Assembly: GCA_965219565.1 (NCBI GenBank)
Contig: OZ244780.1
Span: 496,001 to 560,000 of the forward strand
Direction of reading: 5' to 3'
Length of the DNA: 64,000 nucleotides
Source of the DNA: DAOUJI01 sp965219565
GTDB taxonomy: Bacteria; Chloroflexota; Dehalococcoidia; Lucifugimonadales; JAGWBF01
Shown: positions 22,944-32,281 of the stretch, in pieces
Numbering within the stretch: position 1 is the first letter of the stretch
How the letters are laid out: every line of letters starts with the position of its first letter
Translations under genes and position numbers: made by a program
Notes under the pieces: model-generated
What the model saw: the letters and a program-made list of their open reading frames with translations, nothing else
Told to the model about the DNA's origin: nothing
The model's database searches: none

Positions 22944-25756
22944 CCGTCGGCCTGCTTTGTTAAGTCGCTCTCCCTCAGGTTGTCCAGCCCGAAGTGGCGG
23001 TCGAGAGCGGGGCGTAACTCGTCGGCGTTCAGATGGTGGGCAGCCTCCCTGATGCTGTCCTCTAAGATGTTCAGGTCCCGGAGGACGCGGTCGTCCGAGA
23101 GGCCGGACTTTTCCAGCAGGTTCATGCGGATGGCCTCACCGAACTCCTGCATCTCCTTCAGCAGGCGCAGCTGGCGCTCAATGGCTTTCGAGTCGTCCTT
23201 TGCGCGCTTCTTTTTCTTGTCTTCCAGGGACGGTAGGGGGTTGCCTTTGCCGTTGTTGATCATGGCCTTGGCCTTGGCCTTGGTCTTCCTGATGTTGATG
23301 TCTCCCGGCTTTCCATCGGCATCGGGCTTCTCTCTGGCGACGGTGTCCGTACGCAGGTCGAAGCTGCCGTCGTCGTTCAGTTTGCCCGTGAGGACCGTTG
23401 TGGGTGGGCTGGCTTGGTAGGGTGCTCCCTGCTCCCGGACAACGCTGGGCGCTTTGGGTTCTGGCAGGCCGTACTCCATTGACTCTGGCAGGGGGACAAA
23501 CTTGTTCGTTCGTGGGCTGTCTCCCTTCAGCACCTGCTCGACTGCCTCCTGCGCATCCCCGGGGGCACCCTCGTGTATCCAATACTGGATGCGCTTGCTC
23601 TCCCCCTTGGCGATGCCGATGAAGGTGTCCACCTTTTCGGGAATCTTGGGGAGGTACAGTTGCAGCAACTCTGCCAGGTTTTCCTCGATGCGTTGGTCGT
23701 GGGCGCGCAGGGCCAGGAGGATCTGCCCCAACTCCTGCCACCCTTCCTCCGGCGAACTGTTGCTGAGCCACGCTTCGGCGTCTGCGTTGGGAGGGATGAC
23801 GAACGGGCAGATGATGTAGCCCAGGCACTTGTCGGGAGCAGTTCGCATGGCACGGCCAACGGCCTGTATGACATCTATGGGGCTCTTGCGGGATTCCAGG
23901 AATGCGACGGCGCTCAGCGAAGGCGAATCGGTGCCTTCCCCAAAGATGCCGACGTTGATAATGCCATGGGGCTGGGCTGTGGTGGCCGCCGCCAGGCGCC
24001 GCTTGCCGTTCTCCCGTTTGGAGACGTTGCTTGTGGCGTCGAGGTGTTCCAGGGAGTATGCCGCTGCCGGTTGACCTCCGGAGTGCTCGTTGAGCCAGCC
24101 TTGGAGCCAGTCCCGCACCATAGGTTGTTGGAGGTCCCTCGCAAGATTCTCTGACTTGTCCACCGTATTCATGAAGGCGATGCACGACTTGATGGGGACG
24201 CTGCCGTTCTCCATGTCCACAGTGGCGCCGCCCATAGCCAGGGTAAAAGCCAAGCCGCGGAGGAAGTGGGTGGTGGTGAGCCTGTGGCGGCCCTTGCTCT
24301 CGGTGATTGTAGCAAGCTCGTTGGCGACGTCGTAGGCGTCTGGGTCGTTGAGGGCCACGGCGATGATTCGATAGTCGGCGAGCCAGCCGTTCTTGACGGC
24401 TTCCACGTAGCTCTTGCGGTACAACTCGACACCGAAGACCTCTTCGTCGTCCATGGACCGGACAATCCAGTCGCTGTTGCGGTCGAGCCTGACCCTGGTG
24501 GTGTCATAGACCCGAGGCGTAGCAGTCTGATAGATGCGGTAGGTGGCGGGCATGGCGTCGTTATCGTGGCAGAGGGTGAAGTCGCGGACGCGCTGCTCGT
24601 CCAGGGAGAGCATGGTGCTCTTGGCGCTCTTCTTGCGCCGCAGGCCGGCGGTGCGGTGCGCCTCGTCGGCGACGAGGACGCGGACGGTGACGCCGGTCTC
24701 TTGGAGGGCGTCGGCGATGGGTCGGCCACTCTGGTAGGTGCCGAAGATGACACTGATGCGCCTACCCTTCTTGCCGTCGCGTATCCACTGGGCGATTTCG
24801 GCCGGGTTCGTGGTGACCTTTCCCTTCACCACGGAGACACTGACGTTGCTGTTGTCCAGGGTCGGATCGGAGGCCGTGTCGCGGGCACCTTCCTTGGAGG
24901 GATCGTAGCCGGCGGTCACGTCGGAACACACGGCCAACGCTCGTAGCCGGGTATCCGCGTACTGGAGGTACTCCCGACGAATCTGGGCCACCAACGCGAT
25001 GGACGGACAGAGCACTATGGACAGTTCGCCCGGTGGTGTCAGTTGCTCGATGATGCGCAGGGAGATTCGGGTCTTGCCTGTGCCGCAGGGCAGGATGATT
25101 TTCCCGCGGGCCTCGCCGACGGGAAGCCCACCGCTGTCCGATTGGGCGTGCTCCTCCAGAATACGGGCACTCTCTGAGATTGCCTCTGACTGCATGCACG
25201 ATTTGGTTCGCGACCGCCATTCGCCGTACGGGTTGGGGGCGCAGTGAGGGCATTCCTCAACGGTGGGAGCAAGTTGCTGTTGCAGCAGGTCATTGGTGAT
25301 GTTCACCAGCTTGATCGGTTTGCTGGTCATCGAGAGCACCTGCTGGGCATTGTTGCTCAACGGATTGTTGCCGTTGGTTACAATCCAGCGTTCCGCCCAG
25401 AATCCATCTGCCGAGGCGCTAGCGAACTTGTCGGTCTCACCCTTCTCTATGGGAGCCCCGTCACCGCGCTCATCCAACTGCCGGGCTTTGCACTGGATGG
25501 CGATGTATTGGTTGTCACCCCTGCGGATCGCAACCGCGTCGATACCCACGTCCTGTTTGGTGGTCTTGGGGAAGTGGTCTTCCCGCTCTGGCCATTCTGA
25601 CCAGTGGTAACACTCGTCGAAGTCCCATTCCTTGAGATGGGGACTTACTTGCACCGTGAGGTCTTCAAGCCACGTACCGTCCGTGTCTTGAGGATTCATC
25701 TCGGTGGCAATGCCGATAGCCTTTGTGATAATCATCTGTGTTTCAGTGTTCAGCAT
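22685..25756 (-). CDS. Type ISP restriction-modification enzyme, Mrr nuclease and helicase part
   Basis: Nuclease and translocase part of a LlaGI/LlaBIII-like enzyme. An Mrr-type nuclease lies at about residues 65-95 (QDVGIDAVAIRRGD then IAIQCKAR, the D...QxK site). An SF2 helicase core follows with Walker A LPCGTGKTRIS near residue 222, DEAH in LVADEAHRTAG near 360 and motif VI QAVGRAMRTAPDK near 630. It cuts DNA after ATP-driven translocation from unmethylated sites. The ATG at 25756 has GGTGGAG upstream; longer frames to 25957 look non-coding. Its last 43 codons, after about 22815, are out of frame: the true chain continues as the methyltransferase. Confidence 0.85.
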   Translation of the reverse strand: MLNTETQMIITKAIGIATEMNPQDTDGTWLEDLTVQVSPHLKEWDFDECYHWSEWPEREDHFPKTTKQDVGIDAVAIRRGDNQYIAIQCKARQLDERGDGAPIEKGETDKFASASADGFWAERWIVTNGNNPLSNNAQQVLSMTSKPIKLVNITNDLLQQQLAPTVEECPHCAPNPYGEWRSRTKSCMQSEAISESARILEEHAQSDSGGLPVGEARGKIILPCGTGKTRISLRIIEQLTPPGELSIVLCPSIALVAQIRREYLQYADTRLRALAVCSDVTAGYDPSKEGARDTASDPTLDNSNVSVSVVKGKVTTNPAEIAQWIRDGKKGRRISVIFGTYQSGRPIADALQETGVTVRVLVADEAHRTAGLRRKKSAKSTMLSLDEQRVRDFTLCHDNDAMPATYRIYQTATPRVYDTTRVRLDRNSDWIVRSMDDEEVFGVELYRKSYVEAVKNGWLADYRIIAVALNDPDAYDVANELATITESKGRHRLTTTHFLRGLAFTLAMGGATVDMENGSVPIKSCIAFMNTVDKSENLARDLQQPMVRDWLQGWLNEHSGGQPAAAYSLEHLDATSNVSKRENGKRRLAAATTAQPHGIINVGIFGEGTDSPSLSAVAFLESRKSPIDVIQAVGRAMRTAPDKCLGYIICPFVIPPNADAEAWLSNSSPEEGWQELGQILLALRAHDQRIEENLAELLQLYLPKIPEKVDTFIGIAKGESKRIQYWIHEGAPGDAQEAVEQVLKGDSPRTNKFVPLPESMEYGLPEPKAPSVVREQGAPYQASPPTTVLTGKLNDDGSFDLRTDTVAREKPDADGKPGDINIRKTKAKAKAMINNGKGNPLPSLEDKKKKRAKDDSKAIERQLRLLKEMQEFGEAIRMNLLEKSGLSDDRVLRDLNILEDSIREAAHHLNADELRPALDRHFGLDNLRESDLTKQADGCTIAALLMMNAAMLHQRIANGRWLSGVSDLETVKNDVNVVRDESSANGTRSEATTFVPSWNRRSTPSKPSRTPGSWQVWSALCDT

Positions 25757-26067
25757 GTATGGGCTCCACCGGGGCATTGCTGGTGATGTGGTTTCCCGAT
25801 TGTACCCGAACACCGCAAGATCGGATAGTGCGGCGCCGAGCGCCGGGTCGCTACTGCCTCCCTGAAAGGTACAGGGGCGTGCGGGCACCGAGTGGGGGGA
25901 GGCCGTCCCTTTATGCAGGGCGTTTCTGCCGTGTCTGAGGTGCAAGTTCGGGCCCAAGGACTAGGGCAAGTACAGCGTTGGAATCAGGACGGGAAGAGTT
26001 GCAATCCTGCACCGTCTCTAAGGGTGACGCCCTGCACCGACGGTAAGCGGGGTCGTGCTGGCGACTA
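25757..26067. other. Intergenic region, nothing recognised
   Basis: About 310 bases between the Type ISP gene start and the end of the PAS-LuxR gene. It must hold the Type ISP promoter on the minus strand, but no clear -35/-10 pair or strong hairpin is seen. Confidence 0.4.
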
Positions 26068-26748
26068 TTAGTTCACTGGTAGGATGCCCAAGCGAATGCC
26101 AGCGACCACCGCGTCCAGTTTGGTGGACGCATCAAGCTTGTGGCGTAGATTACGGATATGGTTGCGCACTGTGTGCCTGCTGATGCCCAGTTCGTCGGCT
26201 ATCCGATGGGTGTCCCGGCCCAAAGCCACCAAACGCAACACCTCCAGCTCCCGCCGTGTCAGAGCGGGCGCCTGCCCGGGGCTGGCAGGGGCCGGAGGAT
26301 GGTCCGATAGAATATCGGCGCCGCCCGCCAACAGCGCATCCCGCAACGAGCCTTCGGCTTGGCTGTAGTCTTCCGTTTCCTGGCTGTCGTCGAAGAGATG
26401 CACAAGCAGTGGGGCTCCTCCGAGGATGCCGGCAACTACCATGGGAGTGACGGTGACCCACTTTCGTTCTCCGGAGGAGCAGAGCATTCGCAGCCGTGCT
26501 GTCGCCGGGATCAAGCCAGTCCGCAGGTAACGCATCGAGGGGCATCCTCCCAAGCATTCCGGCGTCAAGCTGCCAGGGCCCAACCCCTTCATTACCTCGT
26601 AGCAACGACGGCCCAGGACCTCGTCGGACGGATAGCCTAGGATGCGCTCTGCGGCACGGTTCCAGAAAATAATCGTCTGGTCCACCGATACGGCGTAGAT
26701 GCCGCATGAAGCGGATGCCAATGCCGTGAGGAGGGGACTTGAGGTCAA
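26068..26748 (-). CDS. PAS domain-LuxR type transcriptional regulator
   Basis: A 226-residue one-component regulator. An N-terminal PAS fold (residues about 8-120: CGIYAVSVDQTIIFWNRAAERILGYPSDEVLGRRC) is followed by a short acidic linker. A LuxR/FixJ helix-turn-helix lies at about 165-222 (LTRRELEVLRLVALGRDTHRIADELGISRHTVRNHIRNLRHKL). The PAS segment contains Cys residues (RRCYEVMKG and TPECLGGCPSMR), a pattern of a PAS subfamily that may bind metal or sense redox. The start is a TTG at 26748, since no in-frame ATG precedes the PAS domain. No receiver domain or kinase gene is nearby. Confidence 0.85.
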   Translation of the reverse strand: MTSSPLLTALASASCGIYAVSVDQTIIFWNRAAERILGYPSDEVLGRRCYEVMKGLGPGSLTPECLGGCPSMRYLRTGLIPATARLRMLCSSGERKWVTVTPMVVAGILGGAPLLVHLFDDSQETEDYSQAEGSLRDALLAGGADILSDHPPAPASPGQAPALTRRELEVLRLVALGRDTHRIADELGISRHTVRNHIRNLRHKLDASTKLDAVVAGIRLGILPVN

Positions 26749-27375
26749 TGCGTGCGCCTTTATAGGGTCACAGACCTATAGAATTTAGGAGGCGAAGTCC
26801 GGGAATCCGACAAACCCTAGACCCGAACTTCAGCTACTTGGTCACATCGGAAGCGAACTGGATATTCAGCTGGCGGTAATAGTAGCGCCTACGATGCAGT
26901 CGGTCTACGATATATAGGCGTTATGAACCGAGTCTCGTCCCACCGCAGGAATGAGTTCCCCGACGCCTACCAACAGCGTTAACCCAACCTGGAAGCTGCT
27001 TCAACGAAGCTTTACACAGAGAAAGGTTATCTTGACTCTAAACAATATAGTTGTGTCATTCAAGCGGAAGGGTCAAAACGGAGAGCACGGTAGTGTTGAT
27101 GTCCTATTGTCAGCGCGTGACCGGAAAATGTTGCCGTGAGTGTGGACCGCACCCAGGCACACGAGAGTCGATTGAAGAAGCCTCCGGCAGACCTTGGGGA
27201 TTGTGGGGGAGGCATAAGGGTGTAGCCTTACCTTCCGCGGATGATGGGTGTGATGCTGTTGACCACGCTGAGGAGATGGCGCTGAACGGCTCGGTTCTGT
27301 CTACCGTCAAAAATGGTGGGCCTATTTTGACGATAGACAGAACCATCTTTGAATTGTGGCTGGGAAGATTGTAGG
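26749..27375. other. Intergenic region with one long inverted repeat
   Basis: About 630 bases, less GC-rich than the flanks. Open frames here lack ribosome sites and known families. The only structure is the inverted repeat at 27293-27344. Confidence 0.4.
27293..27344. repeat. Imperfect inverted repeat (22-base arms)
   Basis: The arm GGTTCTGTCTACCGTCAAAA pairs with TTTTGACGATAGACAGAACC across an 8-12 base loop with two mismatches. It could be a terminator-like hairpin or a small mobile-element end. It sits just before the RCC1 pseudogene. Confidence 0.6.
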
Positions 27376-27852
27376 TCTGTGTCTGACGGTAGGCAGTACC
27401 GTCTTCGAGGTGTCGAAGCCGGCAATGGACACACCTGTGGGATGAAGATGGACGGCACCGTCGCCTGTTGGGGCAGCAATGACCTGGTGGGCCAGGCCGA
27501 ACCGCCGGGTGGGGAGTTCGCCTCCGTCGGCGCCGGCTCCCTGCACATCTGCGGGGCGAAGACGGATCGGACCGTCGTATGCTGGGGCAGCGATGTCAGC
27601 GGTGAGTCTTCACCTCCGGACGGGGAGTTCGCCTCCGTCAGCGCGGGATCCTAGCACACGTACGGAGTGAAGACGGACGGCACAGTCGCCTGCTGGGGTT
27701 GGAACGATCAGGGCCAGGCAGAGCCGCCGGGCGGAGAGTTCATCTCGGTCAGCGGCGGGTATGCCCATACGTGTGGAGTAAGGACAGACGGATCGGTCGC
27801 ATGTTGGAGTGCTGACGACGACGGCCAGGCAACACCGCCTGCCAGCAGCTAG
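27376..27852 (+). pseudogene. RCC1-repeat protein remnant with internal stop
   Basis: The frame encodes about four RCC1/BLIP-II-type propeller repeats with the unit GHTCGMKMDGTVACWG followed by QAEPPGGEF. A TAG at 27652-27654 interrupts it where other repeats read H-T-C-G context (here a stop then HTYGVKTDGTVACWG). The reading frame is the same on both sides, so this is a nonsense mutation. The 5' end lacks a start and a signal peptide, so the gene is also truncated. Intact relatives in Chloroflexota are surface proteins. Confidence 0.75.
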
Positions 27853-27896
27853 GTGCTCGCGGAGCTTGACGGCCCCCAGTCTGGTTTACGACTGTG

Positions 27897-29708
27897 TCAG
27901 AGCACCTTCTTTGGCCAGCCAAATCTCTCAAAAGCTTCGACCTGGCTGCCGATGGGGAAGAAGGTTGTGCCCCACTCCAACCCTCCGTAGCCTAGTTGTT
28001 CTTCATTGGGCGAGTAGAGGCTGTAGGCATAGGCTCCACTGGGAGCGATCACGATTCTTGCTCGGACGTTCGATGCTTCGTTTTCTCTTAGGCGAATGAC
28101 AACGAACCTCTCCCTCTCAATGGATACCGTATCCACAATGTCCCCGATCCTCCCATAGATGTTTCGGATGCACAGCATGGCATACCAACCTGCGCTGGCG
28201 ATGTCCTGCCTGAACTGCTCCTCAATGTCATTCATCTTCATGTCCAAGACATCAATCGCTCTGTAGGTCTTTGCAATCTCGTCGGGGGTATTGACGTCTT
28301 CCTGCCAGACTTTCCTCACTGGGCTCATGGGGTAGGTGGGGTCATCGAGCATTTCCTCAAACGACTTGTAGACACGACCCGTTACGGTCCTTATCGGGAT
28401 GGCAGGCTCGTCGTCCTCTGATTGCCGTTCGCCGAGCTCGAATTCATCCAGAGCGAGTTCCTTAGCAACCTCCTCGTCACTCTGTTCGTTGCCGGGATCT
28501 CCCATCGAGTCCAAAGGATCAGGAGGTGAGAGTGGCTCTTCCGTCCCATGGTCGCTTTGGCCGCTGTGCGTCTGCTCGCGGGGTTCGTCTCTCTCGGACT
28601 CTTGGCTCCAGGTGACCGTTTGCTCCTTAACTGATTCGCGGAGACCCCCGTCTGAAGATAGCACCTCGCCATCTGGCCCCCTTGCTTCGAATTTCCACTC
28701 TTCCCGTTTCGCCGACCTCCGCCTTGCGGTCGCTTGCTTGGCGACAGGCTTTGGTCCTTCAACCCTGGCAGGCGGTGGCTCTGTTTTCAGATCCGCTCCA
28801 GAAGACAGAGGAACGCGGGCGTGGCGAACTAGCCCGTGGGTGGTTTGCCTCAGGGCGTCTCTCATCATCCCAGAGATTTGCAGAATGACCGATTCCTGTT
28901 CTGCACCTTCGTTAAGGATGATGAAACGATACTCCTGTTGCGCCGCATACTCTCTATCCTTCACAAACAACTGAGCAGCGACCCGCTGTTCATTGTTTGT
29001 GATGCCCTCAAGCAGTTCGTATACGCTATCGGTGTAGACCACCGGCCCGTGCAAGACCCACTGCGTCTTGTGTTTAGTCTTCTCAGTTTCAACACCGCCC
29101 GTCGAGTTGGTCATCGAGCCTTCACTCAGTTGAGGGCCGAGTTGATCCGCGACCATGTGCGCCAGTGCTTCGGCGAACCTTGCCGGTTGACCGATCACAG
29201 ACACGTGATCGTAATCTTTGGGCAGCGTTTCACTCCAAGCTTCCCAATCGTCTGTCGCCGGTTGGATTGATGTGCAGAAGACCCACCATTCCTTGGCATA
29301 GGTGAAGCTTTTGCTCGCTGTGTCCGTGTTGCTCTTGGTGTTGGACTCGCTGTATTTGAGTCGCATACGTCTGTCCAACAGCTCAAAGGCCTCGTTCAGT
29401 TCGGAAACGGCACGTTGCCTCGTCGACTCGGCTGCGGTCTCCCGAGTGGTTACGACTGATTCCTCTCGTGCCAATCCCTCTTGTACGTCCAGTATCAACC
29501 CCTCTCCATATTCCCGGAATCTGGAGGGATTGGATACCATGATTGTTTCAGAGTCCTCGAGTGCGTACTTTCGCTCGCAGCCCCTGACGAGGCCGGTGAT
29601 TGGAATTCTGGTCCCTGGTGGGCGGAGATCGACGTAGCTCGTCATGATGAGGTGTTCCGCATCATTCAGGACGAATCCTTCGTTGACCCAGACCATGTCG
29701 TATGCCAT
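27897..29708 (-). CDS. Large hypothetical protein next to an AlbA_2 gene
   Basis: A 603-residue protein I cannot assign. The N-terminal part (MAYDMVWVNEGFVLNDAEH to about 280) has WWVFCTSIQPATDDWEAWSE and later QQEYRFIILNEGAEQES, weakly like DUF2971-type accessory proteins. The middle (about 300-450) is a low-complexity stretch rich in Pro, Glu, Ser and Arg. The last 150 residues form a separate folded region (MNDIEEQFRQDIASAGWYAMLCIRNIYGR). No signal peptide. GGAAGGGTGG precedes the ATG at 29708; a longer frame to 29810 runs over the DUF3500 remnant. It lies on the same strand as the AlbA_2 gene, which may be its partner. Confidence 0.6.
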   Translation of the reverse strand: MAYDMVWVNEGFVLNDAEHLIMTSYVDLRPPGTRIPITGLVRGCERKYALEDSETIMVSNPSRFREYGEGLILDVQEGLAREESVVTTRETAAESTRQRAVSELNEAFELLDRRMRLKYSESNTKSNTDTASKSFTYAKEWWVFCTSIQPATDDWEAWSETLPKDYDHVSVIGQPARFAEALAHMVADQLGPQLSEGSMTNSTGGVETEKTKHKTQWVLHGPVVYTDSVYELLEGITNNEQRVAAQLFVKDREYAAQQEYRFIILNEGAEQESVILQISGMMRDALRQTTHGLVRHARVPLSSGADLKTEPPPARVEGPKPVAKQATARRRSAKREEWKFEARGPDGEVLSSDGGLRESVKEQTVTWSQESERDEPREQTHSGQSDHGTEEPLSPPDPLDSMGDPGNEQSDEEVAKELALDEFELGERQSEDDEPAIPIRTVTGRVYKSFEEMLDDPTYPMSPVRKVWQEDVNTPDEIAKTYRAIDVLDMKMNDIEEQFRQDIASAGWYAMLCIRNIYGRIGDIVDTVSIERERFVVIRLRENEASNVRARIVIAPSGAYAYSLYSPNEEQLGYGGLEWGTTFFPIGSQVEAFERFGWPKKVL

Positions 29709-29733
29709 TCTTGCCACCCTTCCTGGTGTCTGA

Positions 29734-30250
29734 TCAGTTTCCGGTTGCGGCTCTGCTTCCGTACTCGTTGGTCGGGTCCCTGTAGATGGAGTGGTAGTGG
29801 CTACCGCCACCCCCTACCGCTCCCTGGCTCGACAGCTCGATGATGAGCGACGGGCCCTGTATGGCGGTAGTAGATCGAGCCCTGGCCGCCCGCGTCCCCG
29901 TTCCATGCGAAGTAGGTATTGTCCAGGTCCGCGCTAATCTTGGGCCACCTGGCCTCGCTGCTGCCGTCGTCGAGCATGCCCAGCCACAGACCGATCGCAT
30001 CGAGAAGCGACTGTCGGTGCGTCTCGCTCCAGTCGGAGACCCACGCCCCCTCCAGGGGCGGAATGACACCGTCCTTGCCCGTGCCCGTCCATACCTCGTC
30101 GGGCCTGGTCTCCACGGTGGCAAGTTCCTGAGCATCCCCATCCAGCGAGTCGAACAGCGCCAGCCCCGCTTCGATAAACGGGTCGAGAGGGGCAAAGGTC
30201 GAGCCGTCCTCGTACGACGCCGGTTTCAGTCGATGGGCACATATCTCCCG
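29734..30250 (-). pseudogene. DUF3500 protein, frameshifted C-terminal fragment
   Basis: The DUF3500 C-terminus is readable in two frames. One runs from just after the AlbA_2 stop to FAWNGDAGGQGSIYYRHTGP; the second continues as IQGPSLIIEL and SHYHSIYRDPTNEYG, the family's typical end. One extra C near 29860 explains the shift. The N-terminal half of the family is missing and no start codon exists, so the fragment was left by a truncation at the AlbA_2 gene boundary. Confidence 0.75.
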
Positions 30251-31381
30251 CTAGGTCATGTCCCATTCTTGCTGATTGGTCACTATATTGGGAGGAGTAG
30301 GATTCGCCGAATCATCGCCCGTGCGCAGTTCCATGATTCCTGCGGTTGTCTTCATTTCCGGGGCCTGGATCCTCCAGAAACAGACTGTGTGCAGTCTGGG
30401 TGGACCGTACGCTAAGGTCACCCCGTTCACATCTAAGACAGTCACGGGAAGCGGTGTGTCAGTTTTGAACAGTGGCGAGTAATGTCCCGCCAGGTATGGA
30501 TTTGCGCTATTCCAGGATAGCTGGCCCCATACCACCTGCCACCCATTAGAAGAGCGTGAGCCTCCTGCCTTGCTCAATCTAATGTTTCGAATTCCTACGG
30601 CTCTAAATTGGGTGGGCAAGATACCTTGGGGAATTTCCCCTTGCCATATCTTCTCGAAGGCCTCCATATTGCTGGCTGGATGCAAACCGAGCTCTATCAA
30701 GGCCACTTCCGTCATTAGGCTCCCTGTGTTCTGAACTCCTATGTGAACTTGAACCCCGTCTCCTTGGCGAGCGAGGTACTCGGTGTGAGACAAGCTTGTC
30801 TCCCACCGGTCGTTAAGCCCGAATGTCAGTTTCAGATTCGGCTCTGTAGAGCGGTTCCTGACCATATCAATTTCGTGGTGGTCCATAGGTTCGGCTTTGT
30901 AATTGAACCTCTTGTAGTACTTCTTGTCCTTCGCCTGCCAAACATTGCCCAATCCGACGGCGACGTCAACGACAAACACGATCCGGCCACAGTAGGGTAC
31001 TTCCGTGACTCGAAAGAGGTCCGGACCAGGTCTAGGCTGGATGTTGCTGGTGATTAGGTCTTCAATCGTTTCTTTAGCGACTTCCCCTATCCGGAATCCA
31101 ATTTCAGGGCCATCGGGAATCGGTGACCCTCCGGTAAGACTTGCATCCTCGGATTCCGGCACACCATATACCAGCACACCGCCATCTGAGCTGAGAAACG
31201 AAGAAACGTCCTTGCTGATATCTTCAGCCCTCTTCTGACTGTTAAGCCCACGGCCGCCTCTACCCGGGGGCAATAGGCTCTCTTGGGCCTTATAGTCAAG
31301 ATGCGCGTCCTCTGGCTTCTGGTCATCAAGCATTCGCTTGAGCTTCGCTTCCCAGCAGCGTTCACTCTGAGACAACACCAT
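30251..31381 (-). CDS. AlbA_2 (Schlafen-type) domain protein
   Basis: A 376-residue protein. Residues about 15-165 form an AlbA_2 domain: HLDYKAQES, KRAEDISKDVSSFLSSDGGVLVYGVPE, then KKYYKRFNYKAEPM. The domain is related to Schlafen RNases and to putative DNA/RNA-binding regulators, and is common in phage-defence islands. The C-terminal 200 residues are beta-rich and unrecognised. GAGAGGTGAG precedes the ATG at 31381. It is followed on the same strand by the DUF3500 fragment and the 603-residue hypothetical protein. Confidence 0.8.
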   Translation of the reverse strand: MVLSQSERCWEAKLKRMLDDQKPEDAHLDYKAQESLLPPGRGGRGLNSQKRAEDISKDVSSFLSSDGGVLVYGVPESEDASLTGGSPIPDGPEIGFRIGEVAKETIEDLITSNIQPRPGPDLFRVTEVPYCGRIVFVVDVAVGLGNVWQAKDKKYYKRFNYKAEPMDHHEIDMVRNRSTEPNLKLTFGLNDRWETSLSHTEYLARQGDGVQVHIGVQNTGSLMTEVALIELGLHPASNMEAFEKIWQGEIPQGILPTQFRAVGIRNIRLSKAGGSRSSNGWQVVWGQLSWNSANPYLAGHYSPLFKTDTPLPVTVLDVNGVTLAYGPPRLHTVCFWRIQAPEMKTTAGIMELRTGDDSANPTPPNIVTNQQEWDMT

Positions 31382-31824
31382 CGACTCACCTCTCTGGATC
31401 ACACGTTGGCGTGCTGCACCCAGTATCCATGGCCTTGGGTCCATACCCCTCCGCGGTAAAGCAATCCGGAGAGATGGCAACGAACCGCTTTTCACCCTCT
31501 TGGGCAAGTTAGCGGATGTGGGTAGGGAACCCTAAACTCCGACCGCACACGCTCGGCCCGCCAACGCCGAGGCTCTCCCAATGCCCTCGTGGGCCGTCCA
31601 GCGGTCGCCATTGAAAGGCAATGACCGGCCTACGCCTCATTGTCGCGGCTGGCCTGCTTCTAGGACAAGGATCGTGGACAGTGCGGTTCGCCGGTGTGTC
31701 CCGCCAGACGAAGCGTAGAACGGATCCGGCGGTCAACCCCCGACATCATCATCCCTGAGGTTACAAGGGTGCTGGGGGCGCTTCAAGTAGGCCGTCGTAG
31801 ACCGGAGGGCAGGTCACGCGTCAT
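31382..31824. other. Intergenic region, no gene seen
   Basis: About 440 bases upstream of the AlbA_2 gene. Short open frames on both strands are arginine- and proline-rich with no ribosome site. It should contain the AlbA_2 promoter, which I cannot pinpoint. Confidence 0.35.
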
Positions 31825-32007
31825 CTATTCCGGAGGTCGAGCGACCTTGGGGCCCTCACCGATCAATGCCCTGATTCGCTTTTCTAAGCCGTCACGCAAT
31901 TGCCCGGGATTTTCCCAAGCGATGTGGTAATGCTGCCGGACGTCAAAATGCAATTCGTTACGATCTATGATGTCCTTGCGGCAAGAGCGAATCACAGGCA
32001 AGCCTAG
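31825..32007 (-). pseudogene. C-terminal fragment of a nucleoside deoxyribosyltransferase/TIR-like protein
   Basis: About 60 codons encode GLPVIRSCRKDIIDRNELHF, DVRQHYHIAWENPGQLR and LEKRIRALIG, the conserved end of a Rossmann-like nucleotide-binding family annotated as deoxyribosyltransferase- or TIR-like. A TAA lies directly upstream in frame and no start exists, so only the tail remains. Confidence 0.55.
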
Positions 32008-32112
32008 TTAGGAACCTCAGGTCTCCTCCCGCAAATCCCAAGGTTTTCAGGTAGCTCTTTCCTACAGTACTACGAAGAACTTCAATGTACTCCGTTAAAT
32101 CCAGGGTATTGC

Positions 32113-32277
32113 TTACCGGCTCTTGTGAGACGTCCTGCCGGTCGTGTGGAACCACTTGACGCACGCCTTGCACTCGTATCGCTGATAGCCGCGATTACGG
32201 CCCGCCTTGACTATCTTGTCCGAATTGTAGGCTGTACAGGTTATCGTGACTGTCTTGGTCGTCGTGTACTTAGCCAT
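32113..32277 (-). CDS. Small zinc-ribbon protein, IS1-transposase-N-terminus-like
   Basis: A 54-residue protein starting MAKYTTTKTVTITC. It has SDKIVKAGRNRGYQRYECKAC, then WFHTTGRTSHKSR. The Cys pair and the K-x-G-x-x-R-G-x-Q-R-Y-x-C pattern match the zinc ribbon at the start of IS1/IS1595-type transposases, though the first Cys pair is reduced to one Cys. It may be a truncated transposase or a captured small DNA-binding protein. It ends four bases before the HNH gene's stop region begins on the same strand. Confidence 0.5.
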   Translation of the reverse strand: MAKYTTTKTVTITCTAYNSDKIVKAGRNRGYQRYECKACVKWFHTTGRTSHKSR

Positions 32278-32281
32278 TAGC

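Noticed and set aside
27051..27374. A 107-codon frame before the RCC1 remnant
   Set aside because: It runs through the inverted repeat, lacks a ribosome site and has no recognisable domain.
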